Shown: positions 7,400 to 17,900 of the stretch, piece by piece
Layout: each line of letters starts with the position of its first letter
Position numbering within the stretch: position 1 is the first letter of the stretch
Source: Fulvimarina sp039652615
Lineage (GTDB): Bacteria; Pseudomonadota; Alphaproteobacteria; Rhizobiales; Rhizobiaceae
Direction: 5' to 3'
Length of the DNA: 64,000 nucleotides
NCBI RefSeq assembly: GCF_039652615.1
Contig: NZ_JBDJAC010000006.1
Span: 62,001 to 126,000 of the forward strand
Notes under the pieces: generated by a model
The model's database searches: none
Told to the model about the DNA's origin: nothing
The model's input: the letters and a program-made list of their open reading frames with translations, nothing else
Position numbers and translations under genes: made by a program

Positions 7400-9782
7400 G
7401 ATGGGCGCTCCCCTTGTCGACGTCGCTCGCGGTCCGTCTGCCACCGGTGCTTCCCTTGACGGCGAAGGCCGTCGCGCCACCGAAGCCGAGCGCCGCCATC
7501 AGGAGAAGGCCGGCATGGATCGCAGGGTTCATGGACAGCCAGGCGGCGATGACGAGACGGATATTGCCCACCGACAGAGGCTGCGTCGCATACATGGAGC
7601 TTACGAAACCGGGGACCGTCTGGATATGATCGCCGGCAAGAAGCGCCGCGCTCCCATCGAGCCGCGACCATTGGGCAGGCTCGGTGAGATGGGCGACTTC
7701 CTGCGGCAGGGCGGCGGCGCTCGCGGCGGTAACGAGGGTGACGGCCCCGTTGCCGTGGGCGGCCGGGGCCTGGCTCATCAGGAGGCTCGTCCTGTCGTCG
7801 ACCGCAAGCGGCTCGGCAACGCCGCCGAGGCCGATCGAGGCGATCGCCTCCGTCCCGCTCACCATCATATCCCAGAAATAGTTCGGCTTTTCCTCGACCG
7901 TGAAGCTCGCCCGCCAGTTCTCGAGGGTCTCGTCGCGCTCGCGTGCTTCCGCCGTCGAGATGAAGCCGATGCCGCCGGTCGTCATCGTGTCGAGGGTCTG
8001 GCCGCCGAGAAGCGACAAGGCGTCGGACATCAGGGACGTGTTGGCGGCGAGCTTCGACAAGGACGCCTCATCGATCTCAAGATGGGCGCGGACCTCTTCC
8101 GGAACATCGCCGGCAGCGGCAAAGACGGTCCCGCCTTGAGCGACGACCTCGGCGATGCTCGCGATCTTCGGGTCCGAAAGGCGAGCGTTGGACAAAACGA
8201 TGCGCGCGTAGAAGGTGGCTGCGGCCGACAGAGAATTCTCGTCGAAGGAGGTGATCGCGAGGCGTGTCGGTTCGCCTGCCCGTCCCGCGAGCCCCGCATC
8301 GGAGAAGGAGGCGGCGAGATTGGGGAGGGTCGCCATGCGGGCAAGGCGCGGAATGGTGATGGTGGAGGTTTCGAGAAGCAAAAAGCGCGGATCGCCGCGC
8401 ATCTGGAGGTTCGGTGCGCAGCTCCTGTCCGCCGGGCGGGCGACGGCTGCCTCGAACTCCACGTGGTTCTCGCCGGGCCGGAAGGCCGTCAGCGGAATAT
8501 CGAGGGACCGGGCGGACATGGTATCGCCGTCGCTGCGCCCGAGCGGCAGGATGGCGGCGGTCTTGCCGTTAACGAGAACGCGGAAATCGCTCTCGCCCGA
8601 AAGCGCCGCCGCATAGCCGAGATCGAGTTTCAGCTCGGCGGAGGCATAGTCCGAAATCACCGCATCGGCCGGAAGGCCGATCCGGAAGCCGGTGCGATAG
8701 AGACGGCCGGAGAATTCCCGGCTTTCGAGGCCGAGATCGCGGAATGTAAGCGTCCGATCGTCGACGACGGGACGCTCGAGGGCGGCGGGGCGCGCGGTTC
8801 GCTCGGCGGCGGCGAGCCTGTCGAAAAGCCGGGCGAGGCGCTTGCGATCGCGAGGATCGACGACGAGCGCGGTCGTGCCATCGCCTGAAATCTGAAGGTC
8901 TTCCAGCGCCGCATCGATGCGCGAGCCCTCGCCGCTCATCGCGGACACCTGCTCGCGGTTTCCGAAATAGACGTCGATGCCGCTTGCCTGGTTGGCTTGA
9001 GGCGAATCCCTCGGCGTTTCCTGCGGCAGGGCGAGGTTGAGGGCCCACGGCATCGCCTTGAATTCGACGCGCGCGGCGGGCGCGCCGGCAGCGCGCGCGA
9101 GACGGGCGGCGGTGGCGTAGATGGTTTCCACGGCATCCGGCTGTGTGCTCGTGCTGTGAACCCTCAAGACGAGCGTTCCCCGCTCGTCGAGCGGCAGAAG
9201 CGGCAGATGGTCGAGGCTCGGACGGTCTTTGGCGGCGAACTGGAAGCCCGAGGCGTGATTGTCGATCCGCGTCCACAATTCGTAGGTGCTGGCGATCGAG
9301 CAATCGACCCGGTGGCGATGCTCGACATCGAGTTCGACGCGGTTCCAGCCGCTCTTCAAGGCCCGTGCCGGAAGCGCGATCCGGCGCGGCGCCGTGCGCC
9401 CGCCGCCGATCCAAAAGCGATCGGCCGGAATGCCGTTGAAGAAGACGGCCATCTCTGAGGCTTCGGGCATGACCGAGATATCGGTCTCGTAGGCGAGCTG
9501 GAAGATGCCGCCCGCGCGGGCCTCATTCGCGCTGACGAAGATGTCGAAGCCGATCTTCGCGCTCTCGCCTTGCAGGAAGAAGTCGTCCTCGATGGCGGGC
9601 AGAGGGCGCAAGGGACCGAGCGTTCGGCTCTCGATTTCGCCTTCCGGGACGGCGCGAGCTGGCATCTGTGGTATCTGCGGCATGGACTGGGCGGTCTGGG
9701 CGCTGGCGTCCGCGACGGGGAGGCAGGCTCCCGCCGAAAGGACGGAGAGAAGACAGCCGCCGAGAAGATGCTTGCTGTTCAT
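7392..9782 (-). CDS. bcsB: Cellulose synthase regulatory/periplasmic subunit BcsB
   Basis: 796 residues, normal length for BcsB. An N-terminal signal (to about residue 29, DASAQ) leads into the large periplasmic region with alternating carbohydrate-binding-like and flavodoxin-like modules, for example LSVMPEASEMAVFFNG-type and GIDVYFGNREQ segments. A single C-terminal membrane helix (about 760-785, AGLLLMAALGFGG) anchors it beside BcsA. BcsB completes the catalytic complex and guides the glucan across the periplasm. It starts 3 nt after bcsA stops and overlaps bcsZ. Confidence 0.93.
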   Translation of the reverse strand: MNSKHLLGGCLLSVLSAGACLPVADASAQTAQSMPQIPQMPARAVPEGEIESRTLGPLRPLPAIEDDFFLQGESAKIGFDIFVSANEARAGGIFQLAYETDISVMPEASEMAVFFNGIPADRFWIGGGRTAPRRIALPARALKSGWNRVELDVEHRHRVDCSIASTYELWTRIDNHASGFQFAAKDRPSLDHLPLLPLDERGTLVLRVHSTSTQPDAVETIYATAARLARAAGAPAARVEFKAMPWALNLALPQETPRDSPQANQASGIDVYFGNREQVSAMSGEGSRIDAALEDLQISGDGTTALVVDPRDRKRLARLFDRLAAAERTARPAALERPVVDDRTLTFRDLGLESREFSGRLYRTGFRIGLPADAVISDYASAELKLDLGYAAALSGESDFRVLVNGKTAAILPLGRSDGDTMSARSLDIPLTAFRPGENHVEFEAAVARPADRSCAPNLQMRGDPRFLLLETSTITIPRLARMATLPNLAASFSDAGLAGRAGEPTRLAITSFDENSLSAAATFYARIVLSNARLSDPKIASIAEVVAQGGTVFAAAGDVPEEVRAHLEIDEASLSKLAANTSLMSDALSLLGGQTLDTMTTGGIGFISTAEARERDETLENWRASFTVEEKPNYFWDMMVSGTEAIASIGLGGVAEPLAVDDRTSLLMSQAPAAHGNGAVTLVTAASAAALPQEVAHLTEPAQWSRLDGSAALLAGDHIQTVPGFVSSMYATQPLSVGNIRLVIAAWLSMNPAIHAGLLLMAALGFGGATAFAVKGSTGGRRTASDVDKGSAHHA

Positions 9783-9785
9783 CGC

Positions 9786-12017
9786 TCAGCCTGCCTTCGC
9801 CGTCTGGTTGATCTGGCAGGCAAGGCCGGCACCGTCGTTCGCCGGGGCAAGATCGCCCGCGCGGCCCGGCCTGCCGCTCAGGGAGCCGATCGCGCGCATG
9901 CTGTTAGAAATGCTCCAGCCGATGACGTTTACGCTGCCGCCGAGGATGCCAATCGTCTTGCGCCGATGCTCGCGCGCCGAGGAGAGGGCAGCGGCGTCGG
10001 CATACATGAGGTTGGCCACGAGCCGCATCTGCGAGGGGACGAGGGCGCTGAATTCGAGCCCGAGCGAGATGCCCCGCGCGTCCGGGATCCGCCGGCGCAG
10101 GATGACGGCGAGACCGGCCTCAGCGCTGCCCTCGAAGGTGAGCGTGCCGTGAACGGGGCCGGTCGGCAGGGTTGAGAGATCGAAACCGATCGGGCGTACG
10201 CGCACGCCGCTCGACGAGACGTCCTCGATGACGATGGTCATCGCCTGCTCGCCGAAACTGAGTTCGCCGTTGCGCGAGACGTTCAGCCGCTGGTTGCGCC
10301 GCCGCTCTGCACGCTCGGAGACGACGCCGAGGGCAAGGCCCGCGACGACGAGATTGAGGAGGTTCCAGGTGCCGACGACGGCGAGGAGATCGCGCGAGCT
10401 CGGCTCCACATACCAGCGCCATCCGCACCAGACCGCGCCGGCAAGCAGGCAGCCGAAGATGACGAAATAGGGCTTGGCGAGCGCGGAGATGCGGTCGTTC
10501 TCGGTCGTGACGCCCTTCGCGGTCACCTTAAAGACCGGCGATTTGGGCGCACGCACCACGGCCGCGATCGCCCGAACGAGATAGACCGACTGCACATATT
10601 CGTAGAGCTCGGAAATCCACGGCCAGCGCACGTCGCCATAGAGATAGTTCTGAAGCATCGCGTTCGCGAGCATGTAGAGGGCGGTGTAGGCGAAGAACTC
10701 GTGGAGGCTCGCCTGATAGATTTCGAGATTGAAGAAGATGTAGAGGAGCGGGGCGAGCATGAAGGTGAGCCGCGCGACCGGGAACAGCCAGAAGATACCG
10801 GAGGAGAGATAGCAGACCCGCTGGGCAAGGCTCAGCCCGCGCGAGAACAGCGGATTGCGCAGCATCATGATCTGCAGCATGCCCTGGCACCAGCGCGAGC
10901 GCTGGCCGATGAAGCCCTCGAAAGTTTCCGGCTGGAGGCCGGCGATCAGCGGCTTGTCCACATAGCGGCTCGTCCAGCCCTTGGCGTGGAGCGACAGCGC
11001 GGTCTCGCAGTCCTCGGTGATAGTGACGCCCGAAAAGCCGTCGACCGATTCCAGCGCCCGGCGGCGCAGAATCGCGGCGGACCCGCAGAAATAGGCCGCG
11101 CCCCAGGAATCCAGGCCGCGCTGGACGACGCCGTAGAACATCTCGTTTTCCGACGGCATCCGCTTGAAGAGCGAGAGGTTCTTCTCGATCGGATCGGGGT
11201 TCAGGAAGAAATGCGGGGTCTGGACGAGGAAGAGGTTGTCGTCCTCGGCGAAGTGGCCGACCGTCTCGGTCAGGAAGTTGCGCGCCGGCGCGTGATCGGC
11301 GTCGAAGACCGCGACGAGATCGCCGTTGGTGCGCGGCAGGGCGGCGTTGAGGTTGCCGGCCTTGGCCGAGACGTTCCGCTCGCGCGTCATGTAGGTCGCG
11401 CCCATCTCCGCGCAGAGCGCCTTCAGTGCTTCGCGGCGCTGGCGGGCAAGGCGTGCGTCGAGCGGATCGGCGGCGGCGAGCTTCTGGTCCGTGCCGCCGT
11501 CGTCGAGGAGATAGACGTTGAGCTTCTCGCGCGGATAATCCATCGCCAGCGCCGCCGCGATGGTGACCGTCAGGAGTTCGCTCGTTTCGTCATAGGTCGG
11601 GATGAAGACGTCGACGCTCGGCTTTGCCGCGCCCTCTTTAACGGAGGTCGGCGCAAGCTGGCGCGAGGGAAGCGGCTTCAGGACGACGAAGAGGCTCGTC
11701 AGGAGGACGAGGATCGCGAACATCTCGACGCCGTAGAGGAGGATCGCCGGGATGAAGTTGGCGAGCTCGTCCGAGGCGGGGAGGGTTTCCGTCGTGCGCC
11801 AGTAGGCATAGCGGCCGATGACGCCGACGGCGAGAGCCATGAAGAGGATGCGGTGGGTCTGGCTGCCTTTGCCGAGCTGCCACAGGACGACCATCGCGGC
11901 GACGAGGGTGACGGCGAGGATCGTCTGGTCGTCGGTTCCGACCGGCTGAAGGACTGCAAGAGCGAAGACGGCGGCCGACAGAAGCCAGACCGATATCGTT
12001 GCCGCGCGAATGAACAT
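9786..12017 (-). CDS. bcsA: Cellulose synthase catalytic subunit BcsA (GT2 with PilZ domain)
   Basis: 743 residues. Several N-terminal membrane helices precede the family 2 glycosyltransferase domain. The catalytic signature is complete: DDGG (about 170), DAD (about 236, VFDADHAPARN), TED (about 333, TITEDCETA) and QxxRW (about 374, QRSRWCQGML). Further membrane helices follow, then a PilZ domain with RRRNQR (about 569) and DVSSSG (about 600). It polymerises UDP-glucose into beta-1,4-glucan and extrudes it through the inner membrane. PilZ makes it c-di-GMP dependent, matching the cyclase gene at 1888. A strong ribosome site GGAGGGGAG precedes ATG 12017. First gene of the bcs operon. Confidence 0.96.
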   Translation of the reverse strand: MFIRAATISVWLLSAAVFALAVLQPVGTDDQTILAVTLVAAMVVLWQLGKGSQTHRILFMALAVGVIGRYAYWRTTETLPASDELANFIPAILLYGVEMFAILVLLTSLFVVLKPLPSRQLAPTSVKEGAAKPSVDVFIPTYDETSELLTVTIAAALAMDYPREKLNVYLLDDGGTDQKLAAADPLDARLARQRREALKALCAEMGATYMTRERNVSAKAGNLNAALPRTNGDLVAVFDADHAPARNFLTETVGHFAEDDNLFLVQTPHFFLNPDPIEKNLSLFKRMPSENEMFYGVVQRGLDSWGAAYFCGSAAILRRRALESVDGFSGVTITEDCETALSLHAKGWTSRYVDKPLIAGLQPETFEGFIGQRSRWCQGMLQIMMLRNPLFSRGLSLAQRVCYLSSGIFWLFPVARLTFMLAPLLYIFFNLEIYQASLHEFFAYTALYMLANAMLQNYLYGDVRWPWISELYEYVQSVYLVRAIAAVVRAPKSPVFKVTAKGVTTENDRISALAKPYFVIFGCLLAGAVWCGWRWYVEPSSRDLLAVVGTWNLLNLVVAGLALGVVSERAERRRNQRLNVSRNGELSFGEQAMTIVIEDVSSSGVRVRPIGFDLSTLPTGPVHGTLTFEGSAEAGLAVILRRRIPDARGISLGLEFSALVPSQMRLVANLMYADAAALSSAREHRRKTIGILGGSVNVIGWSISNSMRAIGSLSGRPGRAGDLAPANDGAGLACQINQTAKAG

Positions 12018-12472
12018 GCTCTCCCCTCCGTCCCGAGGGTCCCGCCGAAGCGAGGACCTTGATGGAGGGAATACTTGCGCCGTTTCTGGTTAACGCGACC
12101 GCAATATCGGAGACAAGTTGATCTTCTTTGGAAAGCTTCTCTTCACAGCGTTAATCAATGGTCAAACATATTTTCAGGCCGATATTTTCACACCGATGAT
12201 CGTCAATAAGACAAAGTATCTGCGAGCGGCGCGACCGGTGCGCCGTGGCATCTGCCCAAAACGCAAGAACCCCCGTAAACCTTCCGGAAAAGGTGCACGA
12301 GGGTTTGGCAAAGGTTCGATGCCCTAAAGGGGGCACACCGACGTTTCGACGAGTTAGACCGACGGACATAAGAAAGCATCGCTTTCGAATGTTCGTCGGA
12401 AGCCCGAACGGCGCCTGAGCCAAGTGCTGGGCGCGAATTGGCCCGAAGGGTCAATTCATTCGGCCAGCCGTA
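12018..12472 (-). promoter_or_regulatory. Non-coding leader region upstream of bcsA
   Basis: 455 bases without a convincing gene, lying upstream of bcsA and downstream of the CheY-like gene. The stretch 12100-12220 is clearly AT-richer than its surroundings. It contains two direct copies of ATATTTTCA (12168-12176 and 12182-12190), 14 bp apart, a possible operator for bcsA. A nested hairpin sits at 12268-12305. No promoter boxes could be assigned with confidence. Confidence 0.4.
12268..12305. other. Nested stem-loop of unknown role
   Basis: Outer arms AACCC (12268-12272) and GGGTT (12301-12305) enclose inner arms ACCTT (12279-12283) and AAGGT (12290-12294) around CCGGAA. It could act as the transcription end of the upstream CheY-like gene (- strand) or as a leader structure of bcsA. 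There is no T-run. Confidence 0.35.
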
Positions 12473-12832
12473 TTAGAGATGTTCGCGGATGGTCGAGGCG
12501 AGGGTCATGGGATCGAAGGGTTTCGCGATCACCGCCGCCGCGCCCAGCTCCATCAGCGAGGCGATCTCCGAGGCCTGGGCCCGGGCCGTCATGAATATGA
12601 TCGGGGTTGCGGAGGTCTGCGGCCGGGAGCGAAGCTCGGCGAAGGTCGCGGGGCCGTCCATTTCGGGCATCATGTAATCGAGAACGATGAGGTCCGGATG
12701 CCATTCGGCGGTCTGCTGGAGCGCCAGGGCGCCGGAGGATGCGGTCTCGACCTCCAGATCGGGGTCGAGTTCCAGGGACATCTTGGCGATTTCCCGGATG
12801 TCGTCTTCGTCGTCGATGCACAGGATCTTCAT
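12473..12832 (-). CDS. Single-domain response regulator (CheY-like)
   Basis: 119 residues forming just one receiver domain: acidic pocket IDDEDD at the N-terminus, predicted phospho-Asp D52 in LIVLDYMMPEMDG, Thr in FMTAR, and Lys in VIAKPFDP. With no output domain it must act by protein contact or as a phosphate sink or shuttle. It lies 195 nt downstream of, and on the same strand as, the 559-residue histidine kinase (13028-14707), its probable partner. It is also upstream of bcsA in the same direction. Confidence 0.9.
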   Translation of the reverse strand: MKILCIDDEDDIREIAKMSLELDPDLEVETASSGALALQQTAEWHPDLIVLDYMMPEMDGPATFAELRSRPQTSATPIIFMTARAQASEIASLMELGAAAVIAKPFDPMTLASTIREHL

Positions 12833-13027
12833 GGCGTTGTCTCGTCAAGCATAAAGATGGTGATCTTTTCCGGCTCGGACCGGACATCCGAAGGATAAGG
12901 GGCGACCTCTTGTCCAAAGGTAAATGAAGCGCCGATCGGCGATAGAACCGGTTTTGAGGGTAAGGAATTGCTTGTCGCCGGACAGTGCATTTTCGATCGC
13001 GTTCCGGGTTCCCCGACGGCTTGTCGT

Positions 13028-14707
13028 TCAGGCGGCAGACACCGCCGCCGTCTCTTTATCGCGAACGAGACCGCCGGCCTCGCTCAGCGGCAGGTCGATA
13101 TGAAAGGTGGTGCCGACGTCTTCGGCCGTCTCGTAGCCGATCTGTCCGCCCATGGCCTCGACGATCGACTTGGCGATGCAGAGGCCGAGGCCCGTTCCAC
13201 CCGATCTGCGGGTCGGACCGGAGGTCGCCTGCTCGAACTTGTTGAAGATCCGGGGCTGGAAGTCCTTCGGAATTCCGGGGCCGCGATCCTCGACCGAAAT
13301 CCTGGCGGCACCGTCGAGAGCCGCGAGCCGGACCGTGACCGTCGTTGCGTTCGGCGAGAATTTCAGCGCGTTCGAGAGAAGATTGCCCAGCACCTGATGC
13401 AGGCGATCCGGGTCGATCTCGGCAATGTCGTCTTCGAGGTCGTTGACGAATTCGACCTCGATCTTCTTCTCCGGGCAGTAGCCCCTGTTGGCGGCGACCG
13501 CCTGTTCGACGATAACCCCCAACGGTTCCGGCCGGATCACATATTGCAGTTTGCCGGACTGAATCTTCTCCATGTCGAGGATGTCGTTGACGAGGACGAT
13601 GAGGCGATCCGAATTCAGATGCGCGATCTTCAGAAGGTTTTCCGCTTTCGCGTCGAACGTGCCAAGCCTGCCCGAGCGCAGGAGGCCGAGTGCGCCCCGG
13701 ATCGAGGTGAGCGGTGTGCGCAATTCGTGGCTGACGACCGAGATGAAGTCGCTCTTCACCGCAGCGTTCGCCCGGTCCTCCGTCACGTCGCGATTGTGGG
13801 TGATGAGGCCGAGAATGGTGCCGTGCTCGTCGTAGAGCGGGGCCTTGAGGGTCGCGATCCAGCCGGACCTTCCGTCTGAAAAGATCGCTGGCTGGTCGAA
13901 GCGCGAGACCTCACGGGTTTCAAGCAGGCGATCGTCGTCCGCGCGGTAGAGTTTGGCCATCTCGCGCGGCTGGAAGTCGAAATCGGTCCGGCCGATGAGG
14001 GTCTCGACGTCCGGCGCGCCGACGAGCCGTGCCGTTGCCGCATTGGCGACGACGAAATGTCCGTCCCTGTCCTTGAAATTCAGCGCATCGGGAAGCTGCT
14101 CGACCATCGCACGGTAGATGAGATTGGATGTCTCGAGCGCCCGGCGTCTTTCGATCGAGCGGATGGAATAGCCGATGAAGAGGGCGCCGAGAAAGGTGAG
14201 GGTCAGGTAGGGCGCGCCCGTCTTGGCGAAGAGCGCGAGCGCGGTGGGGAGCGGAAGAACGAAATAGGTCAGGAAATTGGTGAGGGTGACCGGAAGCGCG
14301 AAGGCGAGGAGCTCCCATCGCGGGCGCTCTCGCCTGGACAGAAGAAGGCGCGCCGAAAGGCCCGCGCCGGATGCGAGCAGGATATTGATCGCGCCGATAT
14401 AGGCCGTTTCGCCGCCGATGCCGAACCGGACCGCGATCGCGATCACGGTGCAGACGATGCCTGCGAGCGGACCGAAGAAGAAGCCCGCTGCCGCGATGAA
14501 GACCGTGCGAAGATCGACCATCGCGCCGCCCGTGAAGGCGGGCACGAGCAGCATCGCGCCGATCGCCGCGCATCCCATCAGAGCGCCTTTCAGCACGGCG
14601 TCGGCCGGGGCAGGCAGCGCCGTGAGGAGACGGGCCGCATGATCGAGCACGACCACGACGAGCGCCGCCAGCGCGAGGTTCGTCAGGAGGAGGTGCCAGA
14701 TCGTCAT
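13028..14707 (-). CDS. Membrane histidine kinase with 5TMR-LYT-type sensor and PAS domain
   Basis: 559 residues. Residues 1-about 190 contain about six membrane helices with the 5TMR-LYT pattern (DLRTVFIAAAGFFFGPLAG). A PAS domain (about 205-305) follows, with VANAATARLVG and TDFDF. The HisKA motif SHELRTPLTS places the phospho-acceptor His at about 325. The HATPase domain (about 430-545) has an N-box (LSNALKFSP), DRGPGIP and GGTGLGL. It autophosphorylates in response to an unknown membrane or small-molecule signal. ATG 14707 was chosen over a TTG one codon earlier. It is divergent from the 1298-residue kinase and upstream of the CheY-like gene. Confidence 0.88.
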   Translation of the reverse strand: MTIWHLLLTNLALAALVVVVLDHAARLLTALPAPADAVLKGALMGCAAIGAMLLVPAFTGGAMVDLRTVFIAAAGFFFGPLAGIVCTVIAIAVRFGIGGETAYIGAINILLASGAGLSARLLLSRRERPRWELLAFALPVTLTNFLTYFVLPLPTALALFAKTGAPYLTLTFLGALFIGYSIRSIERRRALETSNLIYRAMVEQLPDALNFKDRDGHFVVANAATARLVGAPDVETLIGRTDFDFQPREMAKLYRADDDRLLETREVSRFDQPAIFSDGRSGWIATLKAPLYDEHGTILGLITHNRDVTEDRANAAVKSDFISVVSHELRTPLTSIRGALGLLRSGRLGTFDAKAENLLKIAHLNSDRLIVLVNDILDMEKIQSGKLQYVIRPEPLGVIVEQAVAANRGYCPEKKIEVEFVNDLEDDIAEIDPDRLHQVLGNLLSNALKFSPNATTVTVRLAALDGAARISVEDRGPGIPKDFQPRIFNKFEQATSGPTRRSGGTGLGLCIAKSIVEAMGGQIGYETAEDVGTTFHIDLPLSEAGGLVRDKETAAVSAA

Positions 14708-14945
14708 CAATGAAAGCCGTGCTTTGTCGTGAGCGATCCGATTGAAAAAGAGAAGTCGGAAGAAACCGTTACCAACTCGAAAATTCAGATCGATGAAGCC
14801 TGCTCACGATTTATTCAGACGTCTCGAAACAAAATGTTCATGATCAATCGAAGTCGTCCAAGTCGAAAGAGGTGCGTTTACGGTTCGATTGCGACCGGGT
14901 CGTAAGTCTTAAAGCAACTGTATCTCGCCAGTTCCAGGGTTCCGC
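14708..14945. promoter_or_regulatory. Shared upstream region of two divergent histidine kinases
   Basis: A 238-bp gap between divergent kinase genes, AT-richer than the coding DNA (for example around 14800-14860). It must hold both promoters, but no boxes or repeats strong enough to mark were found. Confidence 0.4.
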
Positions 14946-17900
14946 ATGCATTCCCGATCAACGCTTCCATGGCAATTGTCAAACCGTGTAACCGGGATCG
15001 TCGTTCTTGCGCTCCTTTACGGCGTCTTCGGTTATATCGGTCTCCAGCTTGCCGTGCCGCCGGGCTATGCGACACTGATCTCGCCGGCATCCGGGATCGC
15101 GCTCGCAGGCCTTCTTTATGGTGGGCCGCGCCTCTGGCCGGGGGTCTTTCTCGGCTCGTTCTTTGTCAACGCCATCAACAGCGGCGCGCTCGCATTCGGC
15201 ACAGTCGACACCGCCGGTCTTCTGATCGCCGCCGGGATCGCCGCCGGATCGTGCCTGCAGGCGATCGTCGGTTATGGCCTCGTCCGCCGCGTGTTCGGCC
15301 TACCCTTGCGTCTCACCGGATTTCACGATGCGGCACGGTTCGCGCTCGTCGCCGGTCCGCTCTCCTGCCTCGTCAGCGCTTCGGTCGGCGTCCTGATCCT
15401 CGCCGGTGCCGGCATCGTGACGCCAGATCAGGCCCTTGCGAACTGGCTCACCTGGTGGTCCGGCGACATCTTCGGGGTTCTCGGCGTTCTGCCGATCGCG
15501 ATGATTGCGCCAGGCGGTTTCTTGAACCTCGAATGGAAAGGCAGGCCCGTCGCCCGGCTTCAGGCTGTCGCGCTAATCGTTCTCGTCCTGCCCGCGCTGG
15601 CAACGCTCTTCGTCTGGAAGCTGACGAGCGATATCGCCTACGAGAACGAGACGACGGCCTTTTCCCATCTCGTCGACGACAACCATTATGCCCTGATGCA
15701 CCGGATCGACACCTACGCGAACAGTCTGGATGCGGGCACGGCACTGCTCCATGCGAGCGATCACGTATCCCTTCCGGAATGGAAGCGCTTCGTCGAAACC
15801 CTTGCGATCGAGAAGAACCTTCCGGGCATCAACGGCATCGGGGTCATCGAGCCGATCGAACGCGGCGGAATACCGGAGTTCCTCGCCCGCATGGACGAGG
15901 CCGGCGTTGCGGACCTCACGATCCATCCCGAGACGGCAAACAACGACCTCTTCGTCATCAAGTATATCGAACCGGTGGAGCCGAACAGACAGGCCGTCGG
16001 TCTCGACATCGCCTTCGAGGCGGAGCGATACAAGGCCGCGACCACGGCCCGCGACACCGGAAACCCGACGATCACGGGCCGCATCCTCCTGGTTCAGGAC
16101 CAGACCAAGAGCCCCGGTTTTCTGCTCCTGACGCCGTGGTACGATCATGGCGCGCCGATCGGGACCGTGGACGAGCGGCGGCAGGCCTTCAAGGGCTGGG
16201 TCTATGCTCCCTTCGTCGGTAGGAAGTTCTTGTCCGGTCTGACCTCCAGCAAAGGCTATACGGTCGATCTTTCGGTCTTCGACGGACCCACTGCCGACCC
16301 CGAGCAGATCATATATTCCAGCCGCGACGATCGCGGTGGAGAGGGCGGCGCGGCTAAGTTTACCGAAACGCAGACCATCGACGTCATGGGGCGGACGTGG
16401 ACGCTCGTGTGGGAGAGCACGCCCGTCTTCGAAACCTCCATGACGAACTATTCGTCTTCGATCGTTCTCGCCGGCGGTCTCTTCATCACGCTACTTCTCG
16501 GCAGATTGCTCTACAGGACCGCTCGAGGCAGCGAGGACATCAAGCTCGAGGTCGAGAAGAAGACGGCGGAAATCGCCGCCCGCGAGCGCGAGAACCGCGC
16601 GATGATCGACACCGCGGTGGTCGGCGTTCTCGTTCTCGACGAAGACCAGCGTATCCTGTCGGCCAACGACACCGCTCAGATCATGTTCGAATACTCGGCC
16701 GAAGAGCTTCTTGGCCGCGAGATCGGCAGCCTCGTCGATATCGAGGCGACGACAGGTCGCACGACCGGATCTGGAGCGGGAACGACGACATCGCCGGCCC
16801 ATCTCCTGTTCGGGACAATCACGGCGCTGAAGGCAAGGACGAGGATGGGCGCCGACCTCGTTCTCGATCTCCAGCGCAACGAGTGGGAGACCGAAGGCGG
16901 CAGGCTTCGCACGACCCTCATCATCCGCGACATCACGCGGGCGATCCGGAACGCCGAAGCGCTGGAACTCAGCGAGGAGCGGCTGAGCCATGCCATGGAG
17001 GGCGCCGAGCTCGGCGTGTTCGACATCGATCTCGTGACGGGACGGTCCTACGTCTCGCACACCTGGAAGACGATGATCGGCTTTGCCGCCGATGACGAGA
17101 TCGATGCCCAGGCGGAATGGCTCTCACGCATCCATCCCGATGACGTGGACATGATCATGGCGGCCGACAAGGCTTGCCGGGACGGACTGACGGCGCGGTC
17201 CGAGACCGACTACCGTTTCCGCCATGTGGACGGGCACTGGATCTGGCTGCGATCCGACGCGACGATCAACGAGCGCTCGAAAGAGGGCGAAGCTCTGCGC
17301 ATGGTCGGCATCCAGATGGATATCTCCGCGCTGAAGGAGGCCGAGGCGGCGCTCAGGACGAGCAAGGAGCGCTTCCGCGCGACCATCGAGAACGCCCCGG
17401 TCGGCATGGCCCTTATCGATGAGACCGGCGGCTGGCTCCAGATCAACGCCTCGTTCCGCGATCTCACCGGTTTCGATATGAACGGTCTCAAGTCCCGGCG
17501 GGTGTGCGAGATCGTTCAAGCGGACGATTGCGAGACGATCGCATCCCTCGTGGGCAGCCTCTTTGCCGGCGGCAAGACCCATCAATCGACCGAAGTGCGC
17601 GTCGAGCACACCGACGGGCGCCAGATCTGGTGCCTTCTCAGCGCCTCGCTCGTCAGGCAGGACGAGGGCTCCGGGGAAGCGGACTATCTCATCCTACAGT
17701 TCCAGGACATCAACGATCGCAAGGAAATGGAACGGGTGAAGAGCGAGTTCGTCGCGACCGTCAGCCACGAACTGCGAACGCCGCTCACCTCGATCCGCGG
17801 ATCGCTGGGTCTCGTTCTCGGCACGCAGGCCGGGACCCTCGCACCAAATATCGAAAAACTCCTGCGTATCGCCCATTCCAACTGCGAACGGCTGGTCGAT

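Noticed and set aside
6002..7459. 485-codon + strand frame across the TPR gene and bcsZ
   Set aside because: It lies fully opposite the well-supported bcsZ and TPR genes and encodes low-complexity Arg/Gly sequence.
12118..12327. Small frame upstream of bcsA
   Set aside because: It has no ribosome site, a basic low-complexity tail and no recognisable domain; the region looks regulatory.
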